NCBI GenBank assembly: GCA_037962975.1
Contig: CM075673.1
Location: 156,632,667-156,696,666 of the forward strand
Origin: Clitoria ternatea
Lineage: Eukaryota > Streptophyta > Magnoliopsida > Fabales > Fabaceae
Reading direction: 5' to 3'
DNA length: 64,000 nucleotides
Of this stretch, positions 1 through 10,650 are shown one piece after another; positions within the stretch are counted from its first letter, which is position 1; each line of letters begins with the position of its first letter. Below the pieces are notes generated by a model. That model ran no database searches. It saw only the letters and a list, made by a program, of their open reading frames with translations, and had not been told where the DNA came from. The position numbers were made by a program, and so were the translations under genes.

Positions 1-539
1 TAATCCTATTCGATTATTCCCTCCTCATATCTTTTAACTATTTTCAAATATTTTTAGAACAAAAGGGCCATCATTCCTTCAATTTTTTCATTTCCAAAAA
101 AGAGTGTTATAACATATAAATATATATATATATATATATAAAAGAAAAATAATGAGTCATCACTAATGCATGTTAAACAAAAAAGATATAATCAGGTCAC
201 TTATTGAAGCCATGAAAAAAATAAGAGCATAATCGTGTCATTCTTATAATGATCAAGAATAAATAATTTTGCAAATCATCTTAAAATATCATTATGTTAA
301 TGGTTAGTAAAATAAGAAAATTAAACATGTATCGACTTTTTTACATGTTAATAAAATTTGTGTTGATTGGGGCATCTGAATCAAGTAGATAGGGTGGATA
401 TTCAAAATGTACACGACTCCTCAAGTACAACTCAAAATGAATTATGGTCAAGAAGGTGTATGATTCACAATTCCTGTCTTAGAGGTAACTAAATTGCATG
501 AAATTGGTACTTTGTTAAGCGTTACTTTTATGGAAAAGG
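1..539. other. AT-rich non-coding DNA
   Basis: No gene is seen. A short (TA)n microsatellite lies at about 115-141. The right part (about 360-539) may already belong to the LINE remnant that follows, but no convincing frame can be read there. Confidence 0.4.
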
Positions 540-853
540 CAGGGAGTTTAGTGTGTAAAATTGTTGAATTGAAAGCTAGGGTTTCTAAAAAATGGTAGAG
601 GGTAGTGAATGGTAAAATAGGATGTGCTGGATAAAAAATAAAAGTGTTAGGTTGTAATGCAAAGGGGGTTGAGGAGGGGTTTAAAGAAGCAAGATGTGAG
701 GGAAATAATAGGAGAGAAGAAATCGAGTTCTCTGTGTATACAAGACACTAAGGGTGCTCAGTTTGATAAGGGGTCTGCTCATGCTTTTTAGGGTGACTTG
801 GATGTTGGGTGGGTTCATAGGGTGGTAGTAAAGACTTATAGGGGTCTGTTATA
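540..853 (+). pseudogene. LINE (L1-type) endonuclease remnant
   Basis: One frame around 650-850 reads like the start of a plant L1-type LINE ORF2: a 'GCNAKGVEEG' stretch in the place of the usual GWNxRGLG, followed by 'LCIQDTK' in the place of the endonuclease motif LCxQETK, then 'GDLDVGWVH' in the place of the W-G-x-D segment. An in-frame stop sits at the position usually held by Trp before GD. The similarity ends at 853, where a Tat/Ogre-like LTR begins, so the LINE copy was probably broken by that insertion. Family assignment rests on motif recognition only; no reverse transcriptase part is present. Confidence 0.5.
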
Positions 854-1836
854 TGTCGCAACCAGAATCGGCGGAAGGCAAAAAGAAAAAGAAATTCGGT
901 TTGAAAAAAGGAGCCGCCACCAATGTTTATTTAAAGGAAAATATTTATTTACAGGTGGAAAAGGTATCAGCATCTCATGTTGTCTGTCGTAAGACGGGTA
1001 CCTCGAATTAATTATGCGTATTTAAATAGCCTAAAAATTAACTTAACCACTTAAAAAAGAAAACAATAGGAGGACATGAATATATGTAAAACAATAAAAG
1101 AAAGGTGTAGATTGAAGTAATGTTAATAGGACGTCTCATCCAAAATTTAACCTAATTTTCAAGTCAAAAATCTTTTGATTGTGGCATATTTTGAAAAGAA
1201 AGTGGGGTTAATAAGACGTCTCGTCTAAATTAACCTCGTTTACAATAAAAAAAACACTAATAAATAAAAGCATTTTTGGAAAAGGTCAAGTTTTGAGAAG
1301 GGAAAAGAGGTTAACAATACGTCTTGTCTAAATTAACCTTATTGCAAAAAAAAACCTTTATTTTCATGCATTTTGGAAACAGCATTTTCTTTGGAAAAGT
1401 GGAATAAGACAAACAGGACATTTTATCCAAATTAACCTTATTGTTGTGAGTACTCAGGATTTTAAAGGGAAAGGAACAAAAACAGGCGAATGAATAAAAA
1501 AACATAAATAAAAAGAAGGGAACAAGGGGCTTGACTAAGCGAGTGGAAAAAGTTGTTTGCTTAGGAGAGGGAGGCTTGCCTAGGTGAGCTGAAGGAAATG
1601 GCAATTAGGGGATCACTCACTTAGGCAAAAATGGCTTGCTTGGGTGAATTTATCAACATAGCATAAATTTTTGAACTTAAACAAGTTTTTTGTAATTTGT
1701 ACATGACAAAACTCAAATATAACACAAATATAGATAGAATTAACACATTATTACTTTCGAAATCACATTTTCAACAATTACATTGAAATATACTCTTGAA
1801 TTTTTTGGATGATGAAGAAAGGGAAAAAAGGAATAA
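854..1836 (-). mobile_element. Tat/Ogre-like LTR, 3' part (interrupted)
   Basis: Read on the minus strand this is the 3' part of a long LTR that ends in ...TTGCGACA at 854. It shares two blocks with the plus-strand Tat/Ogre LTR at 55754-58012: the 'CACCAAT/ATTGGTGGCGACTCC' block (about 915-930 here, 57925-57945 there), and four spaced copies of a GACGTC-containing repeat (near 1129, 1209, 1315 and 1410 here). Five degenerate CTTAG/CCTAGG-centred palindromes lie at 1530-1645. The LTR is split at 1837 by a solo LTR and resumes at 3682. The candidate flank at 849-853 (TTATA) cannot be matched to a partner. Confidence 0.6.
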
Positions 1837-3681
1837 TGTAATGCCCTGGAGTCATCTTGCAAATCTCAAGATAATTACTGTCACCATATAAAATCTCATG
1901 GATAACTTATTTTTCACCTGATTATTATCAAGAGATTCACAACCTGATTCCAGAGGTTACTAATACAATATCAGAGTATGCAACCTTTTAATAATTGACT
2001 TCTTATTATTATACATAACATCAGAGTTTTATACATATTATATTTTACAACAGGCACCTAGATCTTATAAAATATAAAGATGTAAAGTACCAAAACATAG
2101 CATACACATAATACAGCAATAATAGTCACGCAAGCAAGCATCATCATCAAAAGCCTTCATAATTCATCCATATTCAGCAACATCCACTTTGTCATATGTC
2201 TTCCTGGTTAACCACTAAAGGGTTGCCATAAGTAACAGAAAGAGCGAGATAAAATATCAAATAAATAGAAATTAGATTAGAACATACACAATCACAAGTA
2301 TGATGTTATGCGATGTGGATGCCAAACACGTATTTTGTATTATATTTATATTAATATTCCATTCTCTATATGAATGAAAATGCATGATGGATCTATTCTG
2401 GTGGGAACATCTGTAGTGATTTTTCAGCAATAATATTTTTACGGATATCCAACCGATACCGCGCCCCATAATGCAACACCAACATCAGATAACAATACAA
2501 TCATATCAATAACAAGTGTTGCGGGACCCCCTTTAAGGACACACTGCTTATCCCTTAAGACGTTGTGGTATAAAACCACCGCAGAGGTCTGTTGCTCAAC
2601 AGAGCGCGTTCCCCCACCGGGAACCCCCTCAAAGAACCCCCCCTACGGATTCTTTGAACGGCCAATGCATATGATGCATGAACGCAGTAAATTTATATCA
2701 TTAAATCTATTCATAATTTAACAATAAGAATTTATGGTAAAATTCAAAAAGATACGACATTTCATCATATTTACAAGTATAATCCATATATGAAGACAAC
2801 ACTCTATTTCCCTCTGTTTTTGCTATTTTAATAATTTCAATTGTAAATTAAATATGTCAATTGGTTCCAAATCATCATACAACATTAGAAACATATCATA
2901 TATTATATTCCAAACTATTTGGCATCAATTTCATAATTTAATTCAAATTAAATTAAAATCTAGCTAAATGAGTTTCCAAACAATTAAGCAAGCAATTCTA
3001 ACTTAATTTCTATGTATTTAATATCCTATCTCCTCTTTCTTACCTCAATTGAAGATCCCTAAGCTTTCCTTATGCTAAACTCCCTTGTATTTCCTTAAAT
3101 CTTCAAGTTTGTGTAGTTTCTTCTTATGCAAAATTAAAGAGTTTGAGTATGGCAAATGAAGGTTTTGAAAGCTTGAAGAGGGAGATGAAAGGTTGTGGAA
3201 TTGGTAATGTTTTTGGTTTTGAAGAAATTTGGAAGGTTGGAGCCTTATTTATAGGCTTCCAATGGCAGTACTGTAGCAAATCATTGTAGCAGATACTGTA
3301 GCAAATCACTGTAGCAGATACTGTAGCAAATCACTGTAGCAAATCGAAGTGACATGAGGTGGTGCGAAGGAGGAAGAATTCTCGTGAAGTTACTAGCAAG
3401 ATTTTTCATGTGACAGATACTGTGGCAATTTACTGTAGCAAGTACTGTAGCAAATTACTATAGCATTTTACTGTAGCAGATTACTGTGGAAGATTTTTAT
3501 TTTATTTATTATTTTATTTTATTCTATGTTCCATTTTTTTAAGTCAGACTAAAAATATCCTTATATTCAAAATTTAATTTCCTATTTTCTAGGATTCATT
3601 TCTTATTTTTCTGAGAAATTTTAATTTTTTTTTCACTATTTAATTACCACTTCAAATTTAATTAAAAATTAGGCTGTTACA
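1837..3681. mobile_element. Solo LTR, 1845 bp, TSD AATAA
   Basis: The segment runs TGTAATGCCC ... GGCTGTTACA and is flanked by a perfect 5-bp direct repeat, AATAA, at 1832-1836 and 3682-3686, as expected of an LTR left after recombination. No internal coding region is present. Read from the other strand it starts TGTAACAGCC, like the other LTRs of this window, so a minus orientation is likely but not proven. It holds five consecutive stem-loops at 2533-2657 and a near-tandem ~25-bp repeat built on TACTGTAGCAAATCACTG at about 3265-3490. It lies inside the Tat/Ogre-like LTR, so it is younger than that element. Confidence 0.85.
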
Positions 3682-4775
3682 AATAATCCTAACATGGCTA
3701 AAGTTAACAAAGACAAAAGTTATAAAGAAAGCATCAACAACAACAATGTACCAACACTAGTTCATGCAAAATGGCCTAAACATAAAAGCATACTTAGAAC
3801 ATAATATGAACAAATCATAGCATATCAAGTGTATTTAACCAAAATTTATGAATGTACAAAGTGTAGAGAATAGTGGGAATACAAATGTCCCCCTAATGAG
3901 GGTTTATACCTTTCTTCCTCCTAAGAGGGTGGCAACAAAGACCTTCCATACCCATTCTCTGTTTTTATGTATGAAATACAAGGTTCTCTTCTAACAATGG
4001 TGTTTACTCACTCAAACCCCCACAAAGGAAATAAGGAAAGGAAAATAACACTCTTAAAGACATAAATGAGAACTCCAATCTGACTTTTCACTTAAAAGAA
4101 ACAAACAATTTTTCTTATGAACTCTAAACCCTAAAAAATGTGAAACCTAAATATATGAACCAAGAATCCAAAAATTTGAACTTTTCTTCTTCAAGAGCTT
4201 CTTTTATAGAGGGAGGGGAAACCTTCAAGCTTCCCAAGAACCCTAGTCGTGGTCTCAAGAGGATGGTTGGGGGTCTGAGCTTTGTCTCTTCCCTTTCCTT
4301 TTTATAGTAACTCTCATTTGTCCTCCTTTTTCTGCTTTCCAAAACCCTTCCTCAAATGCGATGGTTGCCTTGTGAAGAGGTGTCCTCTTATGCTTTCCTT
4401 TTACTTTTACATGCAAGGGAATGGGGATCAAGTCCTCTAGGGTTAAGACCTAATGGGTAAGAAAAAAAAAGGGAGTGTTACCTCACCTGCCCCTTCTTAT
4501 TTTTCTGAAACTTGTAGGGCTCGCTTAGGCAAGGGGTAAAAAGTCATGGTCTCACCTAGGCGAGCTATTCTACCTTTTTTTTCTTTCAAAGTTTTTCTTA
4601 TCTCTTTTTTTCCCTTTTCTTTTTTTATTTTTTTCTTTTCTGAAATATCTTCGAGTAGGACCCTAAAAATTCATGTTAGGGTTCAGGGTTTAGGGTTTAG
4701 GGTTTAAGGTTAAGACCTACTTGGTAAGAAAAAAGGGAGTTGTACCTCACTTGTTTCCTCTTGCTTTATTGCTAC
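3682..4775 (-). mobile_element. Tat/Ogre-like LTR, 5' part (approximate start)
   Basis: This is the continuation of the minus-strand LTR after the solo LTR insertion; 3682-3686 is the duplicated target AATAA. A minus-strand TATA-type box (TATAAAAAG) lies at about 4298-4307. Two degenerate CCTAGG-centred palindromes are at about 4518 and 4553. A segment beginning GTGAGGTA-CTCCC occurs twice on the minus strand (near 4755 and 4493), so the exact LTR start is uncertain. The run of TTTAGGG-like units at 4676-4715 resembles telomere repeat but is imperfect and short. Confidence 0.45.
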
Positions 4776-4899
4776 GACGACTATAGACTTGCATGATGTG
4801 TTTATCCATTAACTCCTAAAGGGTTCTACGGAAGCTTTCTAGTTCTTCAATCTACTGATCTTAATGGGTTTCATTATGGTCCAAGGGCTCCCTTATAAG

Positions 4900-6135
4900 T
4901 CCTGTTTTAATGAGCTAAGTGTAGATTACTCTCATGGGAATCTTAATCTCTAAGACGTTCTTCACATAGCATTTTTCTAGGGTTTCCTCTATTGCATTGA
5001 CCCTAGAACCGCCATGGTTAGGCAAAGGGTTAATGGCCATATTAGGGTTTCCTTCTTGGAAGTTCAACTACTTAGCTTTGATCAAATCGGTACCTTTTCT
5101 TTAAGGTCCATACAGCTTTCTGTGGAAATCCTGGTAGCTCCAACATGGTTATCACACATGGTATTTGGGTTGTACCCATTTGGGTAAAGTGGTTCCATGG
5201 GATTTAGAGGACAAGGTGAAATAAGTGATTTATGAATAAGGTGAGGCAACAGTTCAGTATAGGTCATGAGGAATTGTTAGGCTTTCTTTCGATTTGATTA
5301 TGATTGAGAGCAAGGGCCCATTGTTAAAGAGGATAACGTGGCATGTTTTGAACTAGAGGTGGTGGTCGACAAAGGGATGATTAAGGGAATGATTATGGAA
5401 AAGGAATACTAGAAGTGCAACCACATATGGGTATAATACAAATAAAGTTGGGAGGTAAAAAGCAGTAGGTGCTGGACTGAATGCCCTCTGGTTGGGATTT
5501 CTATGGTCGTAGATGATGGCATTAGTTTTTGTCTCTTCTCCTTCCTATCGTCAGCCCAGGTCCCTATAAAAGATGTCTTAGATAGGCCTTGGGTAATTTG
5601 TTTGGTCTAAATCTCATTTTTAACTCTTTCCCCAATTACAACTTGATGATACACTTCCAATCATTTTGTCGTAGATAGGTGATTGGATAGTGTCGATAAA
5701 CATTGCAACTATCTCTTTTTCTATAAGTAGGGGATCAACCGACATCGCTACTTTCCTCCAACATTGTTGGGCATACTCCCTGAACGACTCACCATCCTTC
5801 TTGGTCATATTCTAAATTTTTAATCTATCTGGTGCCATGTCAATGTTGTACTTGTACTGCTTTAGGAAGGCATCTGTCAGATCTTTCCAATAGTGGATAT
5901 AAGCATGTTCAAGGTACATGTACCAACCCACCACTGCTCTGGCTAGGTTGTTTTAAAAATAGTGAATCAATAACTTTTCATCAAAGGCATAAGAGGCCAT
6001 TTTTTAGCAATACATGGTTAAATGGTTCCTAGGGCAGGTGGTTCCCTGGTACTTATCAAACTCGGGCATCTTAAACTTGGTTAGAAACACCATGTCCGAC
6101 ACTAGGCAGAGTTCAAAAATGTTTACCAATCTGAA
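4900..6135 (-). pseudogene. Tat/Ogre-type gag remnant
   Basis: Minus-strand frames match the nucleocapsid precursor of plant Tat/Ogre Ty3 elements. From 6135 downward one reads a 'KFKMPEFDKYQG' segment, then 'CPRNHLTMYC', 'FLKQYKYNIDMAPDR', and 'KKDGESFREYAQ', all in one frame broken by in-frame stops near 6006, 5950 and 5814. After a +1 shift near 5635 the frame continues to the 'MTYTELLPHLIHK' segment and its C-terminal Cys/His region (5267-5082, shifted again). Gag would coat the element's RNA. Protease, reverse transcriptase and integrase are absent before the LTR, so this copy is deleted or was non-autonomous. Recognition is from motifs and their order. Confidence 0.75.
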
Positions 6136-6343
6136 ACTATCTCTTCTTTCTATAGCTCATGGCTGGCACCGCTGCTGGGGAGCAATGTTAATTTGAGATT
6201 CAATTTCTTATAATTTGGCATTGTAAATACTGTTCATATTGTATTTTCTTTTATCATCTGTGATTTGTTATCTTACTTAACCCTTGCCTTCAGTGCAATA
6301 TATGCTTTTAAGAGGACAGGTTTCTGAGGACTAGTTACAGTTT

Positions 6344-7083
6344 GATCCAGAAATTGAAAAGACTACTAGAAAGAACAAGAGCAAGTCTAAGAAGAAAAAG
6401 CAAGGCTTTGATCAAGGACAATCCTCTACTACACCTCTTATTTCTGAGTCATTAACCACAACAGAAACCACTCCACCACTTGAAGAACAAATGGCAGGCT
6501 AACAGAATAATCCACCAAGGAAAACCTTGGGAGACTATGTAACTCAATAGGGCCCTAGATACTTTTCGAGTATTGTCATTCCCAACACAACATGAGCTCT
6601 TGAGATGAAGCCCGTCTTCTTAAGTTTGATTAGTGTGCATCAATTCACTGGAATGTCTAATGAGGATCCTTATATTCATTTGTCCACATTCTACGAGTTG
6701 GTCAGAACTATGGGATTTGAGCAGGGAGACTTAGAATCTGCCTATTTGCATTTATTTGCTTTTTCATTGGCAGGTAAAGCTAATGAGCGGCTACAATCTC
6801 ACCCTAATCCGAGCTTAAGCAATTGGACAAATGTGGAAGAATAATTTCTACATAGATTTCTTCCACTATCCAGATTCATTAAAGCCAAATATGATATTTC
6901 CATATTCCGTCAAGGACCTGAAGAACCTTTCTGTGAAGCGTGGGATTGATTTAAATTCTTGCTTAGGAAGTGTCCTAATCATGGGTTTGAAGATATTGCC
7001 CAACTAAACATTTTCTATAATAGACTGAGACCTAACACAAAAATAATCATGGATGCAGCAACGGGAGGTAGAATGATGAAAGT
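6344..7083 (+). pseudogene. Athila-type gag remnant
   Basis: A single plus-strand frame gives the typical Athila (Ty3, non-chromovirus) gag order: 'RKTLGDYV', 'ALEMKPVFLSLISVHQFTG', 'EDPYIHLSTFYEL', 'RKCPNHGFEDIAQLNIFYN' and 'MDAATGG'. The frame is open in phase but carries about five stops (near 6498, 6548, 6590, 6842 and 6947). No LTR, protease or polymerase of this element is seen on either side. Beyond 7083 the similarity is lost in a proline-rich stretch. It is a dead fragment, opposite in orientation to both neighbouring gag remnants. Confidence 0.8.
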
Positions 7084-7269
7084 GGACTGCTACTGCATCC
7101 ACCAGTACTGCACACCACCTGCACAAGGACAAGATCAGCCACCACCACCAAAAGCGAGAATCCTTTTACCTTTACCTTTTTAGGTTATTTGTTTTTATTT
7201 TTTTTATTTTTAAGGTTTTGAAAGGGAGGTGGAAGACCCAACCTCCCTATCCCTTTTCAACTTCATTTG

Positions 7270-8822
7270 AAGCTGGTCTTCCAAAACTTATTTGGGAGAC
7301 AAGGGATGCAAGAAAAACTTTTTATTATTATAGACAAAAGTGAGGGTGTTGGTGAAACCCTTATGGGTAACCTTCTTGTTATATTGTCAAGGCCTACCTA
7401 ATAAGACATGTGTGGCTTTTATAGGTACAATATCACACCAAACTTGATCATGGTATGTGTCAATGGATAAGGAAGGAAGAACTTGTTTGTTAACTAACAT
7501 CTCACCCCTTTCATTAAGTCAATGCAATTTATAAGGTCTAGGGTGATCAATTAGAGCACAACCAAGTTTGTGAACTAGCCTTTGGATAGCCATATTTGTG
7601 CAACTACCACTATCCACAATGAGAGAACAAAGTTTTTCTTTAATGTAACATCTTGTATAAAAGATGTTTTCTCTTTGTGTTGCGTCATCATCTCTAATAT
7701 GGCTTCCAAGAAGCCTTCTTATCATAAAAGAAACTCATCTTCATCTCCAAGAATATGTTCAATATCATAGGAATCACTATTTGAGCTATCACTATAGTGT
7801 GAAGAGGAAGATTCCTCATAGCTTGAATAGTGATCAATGCCCTTTAAAATCATGGTTTTCTTGGTTGGGATTGAGAGGAAATGTGACCCCTTCCCAAACA
7901 CTTAAAAATTTAATAGAACTTGTTGTTGAAGAAGTAGGTTGAGATGAAGAGTTGGCATTTTTAGAAAGGGTGTGTTTAAAAGGTTGTGTAGGGAGATAAT
8001 CCCTATGAACTTCACTCTTAAGCTTAAGAGATGAAGTGTCCACTTCATGCTCACTACCCTTTCTCCAACTACCCTCTCTTTGTTGGCTGGAGACTTCTTT
8101 GCCTTTCCATTTAGGCTTAAAGGGTTTGGAATCCCTTTTATAGTAAGAAGCTTCATCCATGAGTTGAGCTTCTACTCGTGTGCATTGATGGAGAAGCTCC
8201 TCAATGTCCACATGAGGTAGAAGTTCCACTCTTTTCCTAATATTATGATTAAATCTATTAAAAACCTATGCATGAGGATTTCGTCATCCTTTTTAACATT
8301 GGCCTTAATCATAGCCATTTCTAAGGCTTTGTAATAATCCTCCACACTTTTGGATCCTTGGGTGAGTCTACTAAGCTTGGCCAATAACTCACCCCTATAG
8401 TAGGCGGGAACATAATGTTTCCTAAGCAAAGCCTTTAAATTTTCCCATTTATTAATGGGTGGGAAATGGTCTTTCCTTCTTTCCTTACAGATTTGAGTCC
8501 ACTACATTAATGCATAGTTTTGGAAACTTAGGGTGATAATCCTAACCTTTTTTCCATTTTTTGTTTGGTGGGAGGTGAAAAGTTACTCAACTTTCATCTC
8601 CCAATCAAGGTAGGCTTTTACATCACTCTTACCATGGAAGAGTGGGACATCTAGCTTGACCTTTCTTAAGCCACCCTCCTTATGAGTTCTATGGTGCCTA
8701 TCCTCAACTTCACTAGTTTCATCGTTATGTCTATATCTATGTTGCCTATGATGTCTAGTGTTTTCATAAGATGCATTATGTCTAGGAAATGTGGTTGTGA
8801 TCCTTTGATGCATTGGATTCAT
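7270..8822 (-). pseudogene. Chromovirus-type gag-protease remnant
   Basis: Minus-strand reading gives, in order, a gag segment ('KLDVPLFHGKSDVKAYLDWE', 8700-8583), 'RKHYVPAYYRGELL' and 'LTQGSKSVEDYYKALE' (8429-8230), a low-complexity linker (8229-7834), and a retroviral-type aspartic protease region with 'LIVDSGSCTNMA' (active site D-S-G) at about 7640-7600, followed by 'LLGRP' near 7390. Stops and frame changes occur throughout. The order and motifs fit plant Ty3 chromoviruses; I cannot decide the clade. Reverse transcriptase and integrase are missing. A candidate LTR/leader for it lies at 9596-10650. Confidence 0.7.
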
Positions 8823-8823
8823 G

Positions 8824-9595
8824 ATATGGGCAGGGACTGTATTGCATTACATATAAATGAAATGTGCTTTTGGATTATGTATTGGAATCTGGTTTGATGA
8901 AGGACAAATGAAATTTTATGTTTTCATGTGATTTTTATGCATAAACAAGGAAGTGGATAGGTCATTTTGGATTTTATGATGTTTAGACTCTTTGGAATAG
9001 TTCCAACAGAATATATGCATGATTTAAGACTTGTAGCAATTGGAATGGACCAAATCAATGGAGAAATGGACCTTAAGTTGCACATTTTTTTCTTTAAAAT
9101 AGGTAAAACACACTTTGGCGCATAAGTCCCTAGTTTTTGAGAATTTTTAAGTGCGGTCAATGGCTACGCGTGATAAACGATGCATATTAGGTTGTGGCAA
9201 AATTTGGTGGTGATTGAATATCATATGAAAAAGTTAGGGTGGTTAGAAGTTGGGTTTCAAGCCATTTTTTACAATCTGCTGCATACTGTGTTGCTGGTAA
9301 TCGATTACCAACTATGCTGTAATCGATTACCAAATAGTAGATTTACAGGAAATGGGCTTTTGCTCGTAGGTAATCGATTACTCATGTTTGGTAATCAATT
9401 ACTAGAGGCAGAAACTTGTATTTTTAATGCTTTCAACTTATGAAATCCATCAAGCTTCCATCTATATGTTTCCCTATGATTATAAAATGTTGTTATATGG
9501 TCTAAAACAACCTAATTTGGTAATGAATTAAATCAGGAAAAATTTTCCTTGAATTTTTACCTCTGTTTTAAATACTAGGATGTTTTACAATGTCT
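8824..9595 (+). mobile_element. Fragment of TGTAACATCC-family LTR
   Basis: This segment is colinear with the 3' half of the solo LTR at 48549-51191. Shared blocks include 'TTTTCATGTGATTTTTATGC' (8922 here, 50137 there), the GGATAGGTCA block, a GGTTCCAA/GTTCCAA block and a 'GGACC/GGCCAAATC' block. The 'GTGCGGTCAATGGCTACGCG' block (about 9150) recurs at 55720 and, inverted, at 24340. After these come the palindromes at 9296-9402. Both ends of the LTR are missing. It sits between the chromovirus gag remnant and that element's probable leader, so it may be an insertion into it. Confidence 0.65.
9296..9402. repeat. Two pairs of GTAATCGATTAC palindromes
   Basis: Palindromes start at 9297, 9319, 9370 and 9391 (the last is GTAATCAATTAC). 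Spacing within pairs is 22 and 21 bp, and the pairs are 73 bp apart. The layout equals that of the TGAATCGATTCA arrays at 23986 and 61995 with a different outer sequence. Confidence 0.85.
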
Positions 9596-10650
9596 AAGGA
9601 AGCTATAGGCACAAGGTCAAATGAAAAAACATGTAAGATGCACACATATTATTACACAAAATAGCAATGGTTCAGTTTTGGAATTCCAAATTAAAATATG
9701 AAAATGACACAAACAACTCACAATATGCAAAGAAAAAGCAAGAAATGAAAGGTAACTTGTAGTATAAGGCACCAAAGGTCAATAAGAGTTGACTAAAATT
9801 TTTTGCTCAATTTTTTTTTCAAACTTTAAGGTTATATTTCAAAATAGTGCAGTAACAAAAAAATGTGAAGACACTTTACAAGATTCAAAGCCAAACTAAG
9901 TAGATCTAAAAATTTAAGTATGCATAACTTTTTGAATTTTTGAGGAATTTGACATATGATACATGAAATTGAAGCTAAAGACAGTGAGAATTCATATTCA
10001 AGAAGTAGAAATTCATAATCTCAACACAAAATTTCAAATCTAAAGAAATGAAAAGGAAAAGAGTTAGATTCTTGATATCAAATGTTCTCGAATTAACATG
10101 TATTCCTTAGGAGGATAGAACTTCCTCTTCTTTTTCCTTTAGATCCAAGGCAAGGAGGCTCCAAACTCATGAACAAATTCTGAATCCATGTGGATATGGT
10201 GTTGGCCATGACATATATGGTGAAGTAATGAAGATTTTTGGTGAAGAAAAACCTAGATCTGAGGTAGGAATTGCAAGAGAAATAGATGAAAATAGAGAGG
10301 TAAGTGTGTAAGTATGAAACCGCCACTCTCAAGGTTAAGAGATAAGGAATAGGAGTGTTCACCACCTTTGGGAGAAAGCTAAAGGATAAGAACCTAGAAA
10401 AGAAGCTAAAGCTTCTACCTTTTAGAGAGAATGAGGAGTATCTCACTCTAAAATCTCACTGAACTTGAATTATGAAACAATACAAAGGAAATGATGTATT
10501 TATACCTCCTTAAAAACTAAATTTTCAGAATTGGCTTGGGTGGACTTGAAAAAGCTTTACCTAAGACCCAAAAACTAAAACTACATGGCCCAAAAGTGGC
10601 CTAAAACAAGCTAGTACCTACACAAGGTCCAAAAGTGGTTCAAAATGGAA
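9596..10650 (-). mobile_element. Probable LTR/leader of minus-strand chromovirus
   Basis: No gene is seen. On the minus strand a TATA box (TATAAATA) lies at 10505-10498, and the segment ends about where the minus-strand gag remnant would be expected to begin if the LTR fragment at 8824-9595 is removed. The texture (purine-rich stretches near 10100-10440 after a TATA box) is that of a retrotransposon LTR and leader. LTR ends and a primer-binding site were not identified, so this call is weak. Confidence 0.3.

Noticed and set aside
4676..4715. Interstitial telomere repeat (TTTAGGG)n
   Set aside because: Only about five imperfect units (TTAGGGTTCAGGG, TTTAGGG, TTTAAGG) within a retroelement LTR; too short and irregular.
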